A stretch of 64,000 nucleotides of DNA, from assembly GCA_038380435.1 (NCBI GenBank), contig JAWZYU010000005.1:38400001-38464000 (forward strand). Direction: 5' to 3'. The stretch is from Ryuthela nishihirai (taxonomy: Eukaryota; Arthropoda; Arachnida; Araneae; Heptathelidae). Every line of letters begins with the position of its first letter. Position 1 is the stretch's first letter. The notes beneath the pieces are model-generated. The model was not told where the DNA came from and did not search any database. It was given only the letters and a program-made list of their open reading frames with translations. Below are positions 43,067 through 54,050 of this stretch, in pieces. The position numbers and the translations under genes were made by a program.

Positions 43067-43484
43067 TCTAACTCAAAACTCCTAAACAAATCTAACTAAA
43101 ATTATTAAACAAATCTAACTCTTATTTCACTGCACTATCATCTTAAACAGATCTTAAAAGAGGATGAGCAAGGTATGAGAGACAAATTGGCTCTTATCAG
43201 CTACATCCACTTTACGCAAGGTTAAGGCATTGTGAAATATTCCATTTGAGATGGAAAACCTTACTTTTTACTGTGACACTGTCTTTTACGATGGAGCTAG
43301 CAAAACTGCGAAAGGACTTTTTGAGGTGAAGACTATTTCTTAAAATGCTGGCGATGCCACTAGGCACAAAACTGGGTACAAAACTAAGGCGCAAAAGAGG
43401 TTAGAATTTCGCTGTTTCTGTTCGAAGAATGGTGGAGTCATGCTATCTCTCAGGCGTGATCTCCCTGTGTCTCAAAGGATTAAA
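43067..43484. other. Unassigned intron sequence
   Basis: A minus-strand 60-codon frame (43212-43394) includes S-V-T-V-K followed by GTAAGG, but no acceptor could be placed. Not called as an exon. Confidence 0.35.
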
Positions 43485-43683
43485 AAAAATAAATATCCCC
43501 TCAAGCAGCTGCTTGCCACAGAGGTCTGACAGGAGCCTGTCAGTTTATATGCCACAGTAGAAGATCTGAGAGGATGGCAGGACCTCTGCAGAAAAACGAC
43601 ACATATATCCATGTCTTACCCGGGGCTCGAACCCAGGTCCCTCCGATCAGGAGCCAAGCGTGCTAACCACTCGGCCATGGTAT
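43485..43683 (-). repeat. SINE A
   Basis: Head CATGGCCGAGTGGTTAGCAC, B-box GGGTTCGAGCCCCGG, complete body, 3' end toward 43485 with AAATAAATA. Confidence 0.88.
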
Positions 43684-44762
43684 GGTGACTTGAACTCATG
43701 GCAGCGTTTTAAAGTGGGCTATACAAACTTGAGAGTCCCGCGAGGGACTAATGTCACGTACGATGCCTTATCGTCCCAAAGTTCCAAGTTTGTCGGAATG
43801 ATCCAGAAGCATAATCGATTGTTTCAAAGAATTAGAAGGTCCTGCCATCGCTGCTTTTGGTCACCTGCGGTAAAGATAACTCGATGGATTAGACTGCAAA
43901 AAGCGCTGGACTGGTGAGTGACAAGACAAGGATATATTGGGGACTAATGTCACGTGTTTGTCAACCCCATGCCCTCGCTAGTGCTTGAAGGGGAGGAGAA
44001 AGTTGTTCGCTGCTTCTGTGTCGATGCCTTGGCTCAAGTCACTAACATTCTTTATTAGCCCCTTACAGATCCCTCTAGGATCATTTTGATTGTCGTGTTT
44101 TGCCCTGTTTCCACTGTCAGTTCAAAATGCACACTAGATTTTTATCATCCGTTTATGGAAGCTTCATGTTCTCCGAATTCGTGTTTCTATGTAAACTTCT
44201 GTTTGTCACTAAAGCCATACGACCAAGTGCTTATACTTTCTATGTTTTTCCATGTAGCTCGATTGATGTGATCCAAACACCTTTATTTTCGTCGATGTTT
44301 GTCAGTTGGCGTTGTAGCTGCTCCTTGTTCCCTTTCATCACCAAATGCTGAGAAACCTAACCAATGGCGATGGGCAAATAGGGAGGGCCAAAAATGGCTA
44401 CGATCGTGGCTGGGGAATCGTACCCTGCACACCAAAGTTGCAAATGATGCCAGTCAGTGTGAAACATTAGCTCTATATCAGGCAGTGGTGAGCAATGACT
44501 GCGGTCTTAATGGGGTACGTTCTTGTATGAGAAAGCTTGTATAAACTCGGAGTAACCCTTCTCCGTCATATGTGCTGTAAGTGAATAACAAATGTTCACG
44601 GTAAAAAAGAGTTTATTATCGGAGATAGAGTGATACATGTAGGTCAAAGCAAGCATGAGTCAAAAGGATCTAGGAATGATGACCAAAGGTAAGGTTCAAA
44701 GTATCACGAACTGCATACAGGTTTAACACCTCACTTCGCATTATTTATGAAGTCATCTACTA
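43684..44762. other. Unassigned sequence, somewhat GC-richer
   Basis: Several short frames (43660-43917 and 44299-44544 on plus) without motifs; perhaps an old unnamed repeat. Confidence 0.35.
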
Positions 44763-45391
44763 CAGTACTGTGCGAATTAGTTGGGACAAGCGAAGCCTGG
44801 AGAACCTCTTCGATCCGGCCACGTCCAGCAATCCCCCAAACACCCACCCAAGGTCATGTTTTATGAATGTTTCACAGCTTCCGGGCTACAGACGCTTCAC
44901 CCCATTGAAGGAATGATGGACAGCAAAAAGTACATAGGCGTTCTGGAGGCGAAAATGGTTCCAACACTGCAGAAGCTGTTTCCTATCGGCGATGGGGTAT
45001 TTCAACAGGATCTGGCTCCATGCCACAATTCTAAGCTTGCTTAAGAGCTTCTCTACCCAGCAACATTTGAAGGTATTGGAGTGGCCAGGAAATTCACCCG
45101 ATCTAAACTCCATTGAAAATTTGTAGGCCATTATTAAAGCGCCCATATCTAAGATGGATTGCACGACGAAAACCAAAATGATAGAAAGTGTCATGAAAGT
45201 GTGGTACCACGACCCTGAAGTGAAGGAGATGTGTGGAAAGCTAGTGGCATCAATGGTTGAGAGGATGAAAGAAATAATTAAAGCTAAGGGGGGTCACATT
45301 CACTATTAACTACACTATTAAACAATAAATATTTTAGTTGTGTCTTTTTTACTGCATTTCCCTATTGTCCCAACTAATTTGCACAGTACTG
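44763..45391 (+). mobile_element. Internally deleted Tc1 element
   Basis: Terminal repeats CAGTACTGTGCGAATTAGTT and, inverted, the same with one mismatch. TA duplications at 44761-44762 and 45392-45393. Only the 3' part of a transposase remains between them, so the left deletion removed the DNA-binding half. Confidence 0.9.
44781..45309 (+). pseudogene. Tc1 transposase, C-terminal half, broken
   Basis: Frame 44781-45044 has K-V-M-F-Y-E-C-F, M-D-S-K-K-Y-I and F-Q-Q-D-L-A-P-C-H-N, the second catalytic Asp region. It stops after S-K-L-A. A shifted frame then reads W-P-G-N-S-P-D-L-N-S-I-E-N-L, the third catalytic region. The N-terminal half is absent. Confidence 0.85.
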
Positions 45392-45393
45392 TA

Positions 45394-46009
45394 GTCCGTA
45401 AGTAACACGTATCACTGCCCTATTATGACTGCCATTCTTTGAAGGTTTGGAAAAAGTTTCAAAGATGAAAGATATCTCGCAGAACAAAAACATGCACAAC
45501 CTACGGCTCCGAAAATATTTTTGATAGTTCATGATAAAACTTGCATGCTTTGTGTAAAATGTCCCGGTCAATGATTTCCTGACTCTTTGTGCGATGTTCA
45601 TGACTCTACTTCCATCGATTCTTAAATGTTAACTTTGGTGTGTGTTTCAATGTTGTTTACAAAGCTTAGAAAGAGAAATTTTCAAAATCCTTTTACAACG
45701 GAGCCTCGATTAACAAATGAATGTAAGAATTTCATTGAATTACGAATGAAGTATTTCGGGGTTGAAAACGCCGAAAAGTGGGAGTAATCGGAGGTAAAAA
45801 TAAAAATATTAAAAGTAGTTGGAGAAAAATATTGGAAATGCAGTCTAATTAAACAATGAAATAATAGCAAAAATATTAATAAGCATAATTATAGATATAA
45901 AATTATACCTAGAAAAAAAATTCACAGTGAATATTTGCCAAAGAGTCTGTTGAATCGTCTTCAAACTCAAGAACTCAAGAAATGTACTATTATTTTTACA
46001 CACTCAGAA
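45394..46009. other. AT-rich, nothing recognised
   Basis: No supported feature. Confidence 0.5.
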
Positions 46010-46141
46010 GCATGCCCAGATGTAGAAAAAAGTAAAGGGTAGCTGGAAGGGGGAGGGGGAGGGGGGCAAGCAAGGTAATCGAGCTGGAAAAAGGCTTCCA
46101 TATTGTTCCATTTCAGTGTAACATTTTCCCCTTCGTTTTAA
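46010..46141 (+). repeat. G-run dispersed repeat
   Basis: GCCCAGATGTAGAAAAAAG, GGGGGAGGGGGAGGGGGGCA, then CATTTCAGTGTAACATTTTC. It is immediately followed by SINE A. Confidence 0.6.
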
Positions 46142-46340
46142 AAAATAAAAATAAATAAATACCCCCTCAAGCAGCTGCTTGCCACAGAGGTCTGACAGGA
46201 GCCTGTCAGTTTATATGCCATAGTAGAAGGTCTGAGAGGATGGCAGGACCTCAGCAGAAAACAACAAGAACATCCATACCTTACCCGGGGCTCGAACCCA
46301 AGTCCCTTAGATCAGTAGCCAAGCGTGCTAACCACTCGGA
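46142..46340 (-). repeat. SINE A
   Basis: Complete body, with the head truncated at CCGAGTGGTTAGCACGC near 46339. Confidence 0.88.
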
Positions 46341-46724
46341 GAGGTTTTAAAATATGCATATGTTTAATAAGGTCTCCATTAGCCTTATTAGCACTCTCGG
46401 GGGGATGGCATGTCCCCTTGCATCCCCCCTACGATCCTGCCCCACTCAGTTCTCATCTCAGAAGTTGCAATTTCACGTGGTAAATTTCCACGTAATTTTA
46501 ATCTCCATGATGAAAAAAAAAGCATTTTAAGACAAATGAATAAAAAAAAAATTGGTATGAGAGTAGTTTCGCGAGTAAAAAGGTCATTAAAAATTCTACT
46601 TAAAGACGGTTAAAATAGGGGATTTAGTGATGAAATCTACTTATTTTTTCTTTAAGATGTTTCCTATACTGTCATGTGGGATGCTGGGAAGAGTAAATCT
46701 TGTTAGCAAGTGGATTCACCTAAA
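46341..46724. other. Unassigned sequence
   Basis: Contains a C-rich stretch near 46395-46440; no gene signal. Confidence 0.4.
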
Positions 46725-46925
46725 ATCAACGGTCGACCGATTTTCTGTTCGGCTAAATCGTTCCGGTGGCTAGTGGGCTTCACTATTGATCGAAGGGACT
46801 GGGTTGGAACCCCAGAAAAAGCACGAATATTTCTTTTCTGTATTTTCTTTCTGCTGAGATTCCCCGTTCCTCGCAGATTTCTCCTGTCAGATTTCTGTGG
46901 CATGCGGCTACTTTTTTCTCCCCAT
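46725..46925 (+). repeat. Diverged SINE A
   Basis: CGGTGGCTAGTGGGC, GGGTTGGAACCCC (B-box relic), CTTTCTGCTGAGATTCC, TCTCCTGTCAGATTTCTGTG: the order of SINE A parts in the plus orientation with many substitutions. Confidence 0.65.
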
Positions 46926-46984
46926 AGTCTGAGGTCACCAGTGGCAATTATCTAATATATACTATCTATGTAATACTATCTAAG

Positions 46985-47560
46985 CATTTGAAAAATGAGA
47001 ATTGTAATATTTCGTTAGTACCAATCTCCAACTAAAAATAGTTTTCCTATTATCTCTTAAAACCAATCAACTGGGTTCCCCCACCCACCCTGGGCGTAAG
47101 GGGTCAACTCTTGCTGCCAATGGAAACTTCATGACCTTCACATTCTACCAACAAAATTTCAAATTTCTAGTGTATATACATCAATTGCAATATTGGTTAA
47201 AATATTTGGAATTTTCGATTTTTTCCAATATTGGAGGACACATTTATAGCTTTTCAGTTATTCGAAAAGTGCAAATAGTAATATCCAACCTAAAAAAAAT
47301 AATTATCTCTTAAACAAACAAGTTCCCTATTCTCACCCACCCCTGGGTCTAAGGTGTCAACTCATTATTGCCAATGAAAACTTCGTGATCTTCACATTCC
47401 ACCACCCGAAATTTCAAATTCCTAGCTTGACTACATTGTAATTTCAAAATTTTCCATCTTTAGTGGGCGTAATTATAGCTTTTGAGAGATTCGGAAAGTG
47501 CAAATCGTAATATTTCATTAATACCTATCCGATACAATTTTTTTTTTAAATTTATCTCTA
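46985..47560 (-). repeat. Tandem repeat family R3, about 245-bp unit
   Basis: Two to three successive units, each with TATCTCTTAAA, CACCCACCC, GGTCAACTC, TTGCCAATG.AAACTTC and ATTTCAAATT. Inverted relative to 27830-28620. Confidence 0.7.
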
Positions 47561-47829
47561 TAAACAAAAACGTTCAATGCCTACAGACGGATGGACGACA
47601 AAGCGAAATTATTATCTCGCTGTTTTTTAAAAAAGATAAAAATAGCACATCACAATTGTGTAAACGACAGAAAAAGCAATCTTGTGACTGAAATGTAGAC
47701 ACCCTTGCTTGTATAGGATTCAGGTTAGGAAGGCTCAATACATACGCATGATAGACTGAGAAGTGAACTAGAAAAATAGCAATAATACGCTTAAAAATAA
47801 ATAAAGATGGCAATAAATGAGCACATTAC

Positions 47830-48030
47830 CTGTAGAACATTCTCCCGGTCTGATACAGGCATTATTATGTTTAACTAAACCTTCGGGACAGACACATCGC
47901 TGCTCACATATCAGAGGACAGACCAGGTATTGCCTTCGTCCGTAGTTTTCACAAGTCAACTCGCAATCAGTGACTGGAGCACAAGTGTTGAATATCATAC
48001 CAGGTGGGCAAGATTGGTAAGGAAGTTCTG
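47830..48030 (-). CDS. Exon 1: TIL (trypsin-inhibitor-like) cysteine-rich domain
   Basis: A 201-bp minus-strand exon; acceptor TTTTTTTTTCTGAAG above 48030, donor GTAATGTGC below 47830. Phase-1 frame open for 66 codons. It has ten cysteines in the TIL order: S-C-P-P-G, N-T-C-A-P, T-D-C-E-L-T-C, L-V-C-P-L-I-C, Q-R-C-V-C-P-E-G, N-A-C-I and G-E-C. This fold occurs in secreted protease inhibitors and as a module in vWF-like and other extracellular proteins. The inhibitory loop would fall between the fourth and sixth Cys. Its phase equals that of all exons below it, so it can splice to them, but the next exon down is 7 kb away and the first half of NTR-like module 1 is missing in between. It may therefore belong to a neighbouring gene. 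Confidence 0.85.
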
Positions 48031-48639
48031 CTTCAGAAAAAAAAACACAAGCATAAAGTCACAAGTTGAAATAAACATATCTGTCGGATACAATTTTTTT
48101 AACACTAAATTCGACACAAAGTTCCTTTTTCGTTATGTACTCCCTTGAGAGAAAATGGGAGCATTTCCGCATTATGTCAATGAAAATCTAATTTGGAAAC
48201 TCTAACTTCTAAAATATACATTTAATGGGAAAATGTGATGGAAAATAAATTAAAGATCATAATCAAATCTACTTAAATCTCGATTTTCGACAATATTCAT
48301 TCAGTATTTAAAGAGTTACAGAAGCTGGAACATTCAACAATAAATTATCGTTTTATAAAAATCATTCAAAATTGTCTAATATTGAAATAATCATTACCCG
48401 AACTTCTAATATATATATATATTTATTTCATTAAATGGTGTGAAACAATACTTATTATTTTAAGTTTAAATTAATTTATTTGGTAAAGTCTAGTGCATTA
48501 CTGTTGTGAAATATTTTAGTTTCCAAAACACTTTAAATGCTGAACGAATATTGTTGAAAATCGAGATTTAAATAAGATTTCATTATAGTGTTTAATTCAT
48601 CTTCTGTGGCATTTCTCAATCAAATGCATATTTCAGAAA

Positions 48640-48675
48640 TTAGATTCCCATTTACATAACATGGGAATCTAATTT
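48640..48675. repeat. Hairpin, 15-bp stem
   Basis: AAATTAGATTCCCAT and its complement around about nine bases. In the second copy of the duplication the right arm is deleted. Confidence 0.75.
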
Positions 48676-49285
48676 CTAAGCATTTGAAATCCAGAATGAT
48701 CCAGAAGCTGTAATACTTTTGCAGCCAGTGTTTGACAGTTACAATGTTTAAAAAAAGAAGCAACTGTATATTTATCTAATCTTTCGCAATTTAATGCATT
48801 TTAAACCCTGCGTGCGACATATTTACGTGAATAATGTAGACACATTTGATCACTTTCAATTCTCGAAAATAATACGCACACTGCTTTCTCGAATGCAGTG
48901 AACTCGCTGATTATCTCGAAAGATATTTTTAAGTGGAAACGATATGACGCAGCTTATTTTGAGACTAGCACATGCATACATACATACATAAAAAAATCCT
49001 CACTACGGAGGTTCAACCAGACTGTGTAATTTTTCTTTTCTAGATTTGTCTCTTCTGAGGTACAGCTACTGCATTTGGCCACTCTAGGCCAATTCTAGCA
49101 AGGTCCTGTTTGATATTGTCTGCCCATCGCATCCTAGGTCTCCCCCGTTTTTCTCAAACCCTTAGGCATATTGTTCATAATATTGCTTGCCAATCTGCAG
49201 CTATGCATACAGGCAACATTCCACTAAATTTTAGCGGAATGGAAATGACTTTCCCCTCTGACCATTTTAAACTCGTCATCGGTCA

Positions 49286-49665
49286 AAAGGTTGGGTTGTT
49301 TTACCTCTGAGCGGCACTTTTTTGCACACCATGGGCTAAATGGCCAGGTCACATGGACCCCGAAGGCTCAGAGAAGGTTGGGGGAGGGGACCCATTGGAA
49401 CAGCTGTTGGGAGACAGATGGTAGCTCCCCCCCGTCAAGGCCATCCAACGTATTCTTTAACGTGCACAGGGTATGTCTCTCCCGCACACGGGGCCACGGC
49501 TTAACGTCCCATCCGACGGACGGCGGCCTTTCCAAGCCCATCGGTGTCCCCTACTGACAGTGGGCAGGGCGGGGAATTTTTTGCGGAGATAAATCTCAAC
49601 GTTGACCAAGCTGGGACTCGAACCTGGGAACTACAGATTACGAGCCTGGCGCGCCCCCGCCCCCG
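49286..49665 (-). repeat. SINE B in duplication copy 1
   Basis: Flanked by GGTCAAAAGG on both sides (target duplication). The head is shortened at the right (GCGCGCCCCCGCCCCC), compared with the fuller head in copy 2. Confidence 0.88.
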
Positions 49666-49984
49666 GTCAAAAGGTTCCATGAATGATGACCAAAAGGTAT
49701 GACCAAAGGTGAGACTAGCACAGAGCCCCCGAAATTTAGCGGTTGAAAAAGGATTTCCCCTCTGACAGTCTTGAACTCGTCATCGAGTTCTATTATACCT
49801 ACTGACTGGAAGTTATAACGCAACACGGGGTACCATAGGTAAAACGCGTAAAAGAATTTTGAGACAGGGGATAATAGACTAAATAGGATATCTAGGATAT
49901 AGACCAAAGGATATTACAGACCAAAATCATTAAATTTAACAAAAAATTTATTAAATTAGTATTTGAGTACCAACCTGTTGGTAC

Positions 49985-50040
49985 TCTAATACTAATTTAA
50001 TAAATATTAGAGTACCAACCTGTTGGTACTCTAATATTTG
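49985..50040. repeat. Two tandem copies of a short palindrome
   Basis: GAGTACCAACCTGTTGGTAC, a palindrome around CCTG, occurs twice here and once at the equivalent place in copy 2 (about 56414). Confidence 0.85.
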
Positions 50041-50489
50041 GTCTGCTGGTCTGGTCATCATCATGCAACTGGGTACTTTGACACTAGTTTGTCCAATGGC
50101 CGTTCGTTTCTACATTGTGGTGCTACCTCGTTTGCATTTCGTGAGACGAATACTTAATCTCTATTCAGGGAGTTCATAGGTTACTCCAAGACAACATACT
50201 TTGGATCCCCTTCTTATGATCGCTTTGGTCGTTCTATTGGTTCCAGGCATTTCGGTTGTAACATCTGATTTGCTTCAAGAAAAGTTTCTTGAGGAGCACA
50301 AAATATTCTTTGAAATGTTTCAAAGTACAGATTAAATTGAACTACAAAGGTTAAATTTTCCCCTATCTGAAATATGAGCTTCAGTTCAGGGTTTTTTTAT
50401 TAATGTGTAGCTAATCCAAAAAAAAAAAAACGCAAATGTAAATTTCAATGTAAACGTCTGTAGATTGGTTTCATTAATGTGTGTAATCT

Positions 50490-51360
50490 TATATCTATAT
50501 AATAAAAGAAGGTTGCTGTGTGTGTCTGTCTGTCTTTGGCCGCCATAACTCATCGGGAAATCAACGTACACGTTCCAAATTTTTAGAGAATATTTCTGGT
50601 TGTTGTCCGGATTGCAGTGAAAAATTTCAGGTCGGAAGTCCAAAAGGGGGGCTTTCTAGAAGCAAAAATATTTACCATGCTATTCCTACGGGAAACGATA
50701 ATCGCTGTCAAATTTACTGTTGCCATTTACTGCTCCCTAACTCCTAGCTCTACTAACTTTAATACAATCTGTAGGTTAGAGTAAGGCATAACAAGTCACC
50801 TATGATCGGTGGGAGAGACGCATGCCGATTGGCAACAGAATATTGTGTCATGCTGATCATCTCATCCTCTGTGCAGACAGGGAGCACAGGAGCGAACAGT
50901 AGTACGTAATTTGTAACCGCACCCTGCTCAAGATCTGTGGCCTAGTAATATCCACAGACCAGGTGAACATCGAATCAAATGGGTACATTGACATTAGTTT
51001 CCCCAGAAGCGTCTGTTTCTAACTCGTGGTGCTACTTCGTTTGGAACTGATCGTTTTGTGATTCGCTCACTTTTGATCGTTGCAGTACCGAGACATGAGC
51101 TCCATTTCGTACAGAGTTCAGTTTAAATTTCCATCTAGTCCTGCTATAAACATTTTGCTTTAAGAAAAATTATTTAAGGAGCAGGAAATATTCTTGAAAT
51201 CCCAATCCACGTCGAGGTGAAACTGAATTGCATGGGCGAAATATTTTTCTTACTGAAACATGAGCTTCAAAGAGTGTTTCTAATGTGTAGCCAGCTAATG
51301 TGGAATAAAGACTAATTCAAAAAATTATATATTGGAGCAGGCGTAATTGCTTTAAGGAAA
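50490..51360 (+). repeat. Internal repeat units of the duplication
   Basis: Motif series with TATGATCGGTGGGAGAGACG, CATGCCGAT, GCACAGGAGCGAACAG, GGGTACATTGACATTAGTTT, CGTGGTGCTACTTCG. An earlier related unit begins near 50040 (GGGTACTTTGACACTAGTTT). Copy 2 has a third unit at 57740-58120. TCTATATAATAAAAGAAGG followed by GTGTGTCTGTCTGTC at 50492 resembles the start of some Helitron-type elements, but no matching end was found. Confidence 0.5.
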
Positions 51361-51649
51361 ATTATATAAGGGTAACCAAATATTCCTGAAATATACAAAA
51401 GTAAGATCTAATCCGAAATGTTTCTTAAACGATCCTTACCGTTTCACCTCTCGAAAAGGATTATTTATCTTTCCTGTGTTCTGGACTATAAATAGTAATG
51501 GTTCGAATTGTTTCTTAACCTACGCAATATTCCTATTGTTGACCTCAAACAATCGATATCGCAGGCTATTCTTATGTCAACATTCGAACTTTTATTAGGT
51601 AATTGATTTGTCGGCCATAGGACTGGAAATGATCTCAGGTTTCAGTCTT

Positions 51650-51810
51650 CCTTTCATTTGACTGTTTTGATTATAGTCTTCATACAACTGATTGTAGTCT
51701 AAATTTTTAGTCTGCATACAACTGATTGTCAAATTTTTAGTCTTCATATAACTGATTGTTACTTTTTTAGTCTTCATAAAACTGATTGTTAAATTTTTAG
51801 TCTTCGTACG
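51650..51810. repeat. Degenerate tandem repeat, about 30-bp unit
   Basis: Five or so units with TTTTTAGTCTTCATACAACT and GATTGT. It shares TTAGTCTTC with the larger 31-bp array downstream, so it may be its ancestral form. Repeated at 58430-58590. Confidence 0.75.
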
Positions 51811-51939
51811 GTTTTATTCTACTCCCAATGATTTTTAGTGTTCCCTCAGTTCATCGTGAATGGTGTAATGTTCGCACAATTCATCGTGAATGAATCATAT
51901 CTTCGAATTCATATCTAACGTTTCATTGTTCGCTCATTG

Positions 51940-53085
51940 ATCGCTACTGAGTTAGTCTTCGTTTTGATTGATCGCTACTGAGTTAGTCTTCGTTTTGATT
52001 GATCGCTACTGAGTTAGTCTTCGTTTTGATTGATCGCTACTGAGTTAGTCTTCGTATTGATTGATCGCTACTGAGTTAGTCTTCGTTTTGATTGATCGCT
52101 ACTGAGTTAGTCTTCGTTTTGATTGTCGCTACTGAGTTAGTCTTCGTTTTGATTGATCGCTACTGATTTAGTCTTCGCTTCAATTGATCATTACAGATTT
52201 AGTCTTCGCTTCGATTGATCGCTACTGATTTAGTCTTCGTTTTGATTGATCGCTACTGAGTTAGTCTTCGTTTTGATTGTCGCTACTGAGTTAGTCTTCG
52301 TTTTGATTGATCGCTACTGAGTTAGTCTTCGTTTTGATTGATCGCTACTGAGTTAGTCTTCGTTTTGATTGATGGCTATTGAGTTAGTCTTCGTTTTGAT
52401 TGATCGCTACTGAATTAGTCTTCGTTTTGATTGATCGCTACTGAGTTAGTCTTCGTTTTGATTGATCGCTACTGAGTTAGTCTTCGATTTGATTGATCGC
52501 TACTGAGTTAGTCTTCGTTTTGATTGATCGCTACTGAGTTTGTCTTCGTTTTGATTGTCGCTACTGAGTTAGTCTTCGTTTTGATTGATCGCTACTGATT
52601 TAGTCTTCGCTTCAATTGATCATTACAGATTTAGTCTTCGTTTTGATTGATCGCTACTGATTTAGTCTTCGCTTCAATTGATCATTACAGATTTAGTCTT
52701 CGCTTCGATTGATCGCTACTGATTTAGTCTTCGCTTCGATTGATCGCTACTGATTTAGTCTTCGCTTCGATTGATCACTACTGATTTAGTCTTCACTTCA
52801 ATTGATCGCTACTGATTTAGTCTTCGCTTCAATTGATCATTACTGATTTAGTCTTCCCTTCAATTGTTGCTACTGATTTAGTCTTTGCTTCTGCTGATCG
52901 CTACTGATTTAGTCCTCGCTTCAATTGATCGCTACTGATTTAGTCTTCGCTTCGATTGATCACTACTGATTTAGTCTTCTCTTCGATTGATTGCTACTGA
53001 TTTAGTCTTCGCTTCAATTGATCGCTACTGATTTAGTCTTCCCTTTGATTGATCGCTCCTGATTAGTCTTCGCTTCAGTTAATCG
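51940..53085 (+). repeat. 31-bp satellite array, about 37 units
   Basis: Unit GATTGATCGCTACTGAGTTA followed by GTCTTCGTTTT. Two subtypes: one with GAGTTAG and TTTTGATT, mostly in the first half, and one with GATTTAG and CTTCAATT or CTTCGATT in the second. Some units lack two bases (GATTGTCGCT). It is contracted to about ten units in copy 2 (58675-58995). Confidence 0.93.
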
Positions 53086-53089
53086 CTAG

Positions 53090-53260
53090 GCAAAACCGGA
53101 TCTAGTGGGGGCAGCAAAGGGGACATGGCCCCCCTTTCAGAATGCTAGTAGTGGTATAAGAGGCAAAATATTATGAAACTTGTTTATATTTCATTAATTT
53201 TCTAAAAATGTTTTTAAACGCCTGCAAAACGGAGGGGGAAAAAATCCTTTTAAAGGAGGC
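53090..53260 (+). repeat. G-run family-like segment
   Basis: AAAACCGGATCTAGTGGGGG, CATGGCCCCCCTTTCAGAAT, CAAAACGGAGGGGGAAAA; homologous to 38462-38660. Repeated at 59000-59160. Confidence 0.6.
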
Positions 53261-53564
53261 CTGAAAAAATATTCTTCTTACGAATAAAACGTACATTGAA
53301 TGTTATATGTTACATATTTATCTCAAATATATTTCTGATTATGATCTCACATCTGATTTTATTATCAAGAGAAGAAATTAAGTCATTATATTTACCATAT
53401 CAGTCTTGTCAGGTACATTATTAAAGATGGAAAAAGAGGTCAACGAATTCAAATTATCGGAAGAAGAGAATTGAGCTTTTGATCGCAGTCGACCAAGAAT
53501 ATTCAGCTTCACTGAATGGCGAGCAGAAAGGATTTTTTTCAACCACATAAAGTAAAGACTAAAT

Positions 53565-53640
53565 CAGTAGTGATCAATCGAAGCGAGGACTAAATCAGTA
53601 GCAATCAATTGAAGCGAAGACTAAATTAGTAACGATCAAC
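53565..53640 (-). repeat. Inverted units of the 31-bp satellite
   Basis: About three units in opposite orientation (ACTAAATCAGTAGCAATCAA). With the main array they bracket about 480 bp, giving an inverted-repeat-flanked block. Copy 2 has about four such units at 59460-59575. Confidence 0.85.
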
Positions 53641-53804
53641 CATAAAAATAGAGGTGGACCAGTTCATAATCTTTCGTTAGAATCGGAAGCATTTGTAATT
53701 TTAAAATTACTGCTAAGTGACAATATGCGTGGATTGATTATGAACAATATGAAACAATATTTTGACCCATTCAATAAGCAGGCTCCCGTTCAATCTGCGG
53801 CCTA
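53641..53804 (+). CDS. Unrecognised open frame inside the duplication
   Basis: A plus-strand frame, open from the inverted satellite units, contains G-P-V-H-N-L-S-L-E-S-E-A-F-V-I and M-K-Q-Y-F-D-P-F-N-K-Q-A-P-V and ends at a TAA. The same frame is kept in copy 2 (59580-59742). No family recognised; possibly the remnant of a transposon protein. There is no start context or splice support. Confidence 0.25.
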
Positions 53805-53924
53805 AAAGAAATATACTGAATCTGGCTCATTTCTTCCAATTATTCAACCAAACATTTTTAAGTGCATAACTAAATGATTTTACAACTTTTTTTAGGAAAA
53901 GGAAGAAGGCACTTCCCTACACAG

Positions 53925-54050
53925 AAGACGGAGATAACCTAGAAGCTCTTAATATTAGGCTTGTCCTGAGTTCTCTTACACACTCTTACGCAAGGACATG
54001 CCCCGCTGCTCTGGTACGCTAACCACTAGACCAGGTACACCACGAATTCC
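53925..54050 (-). repeat. tRNA-like segment (third SINE type)
   Basis: On the minus strand, GTGTACCTGGTCTAGTGGTT with AGCGTACCAGAGC looks like a tRNA 5' half with a good A-box. No clear B-box follows. Repeated in copy 2 near 59865-59985. Confidence 0.5.

Noticed and set aside
43212..43394. Possible missing NTR-like exon on the minus strand
   Set aside because: A donor-like GTAAGG is present, but no acceptor with a pyrimidine tract fits, and there are no cysteines.
50492..50530. Helitron 5' end
   Set aside because: TCTATATAATAAAAG plus GTCTGTCTG is suggestive, but no CTRR end with a hairpin and no Rep/helicase fragment were found, so it is only mentioned within the repeat unit.
51940..53085. 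CRISPR-like array
   Set aside because: Units are contiguous with no unique spacers, in an animal genome; it is a satellite.
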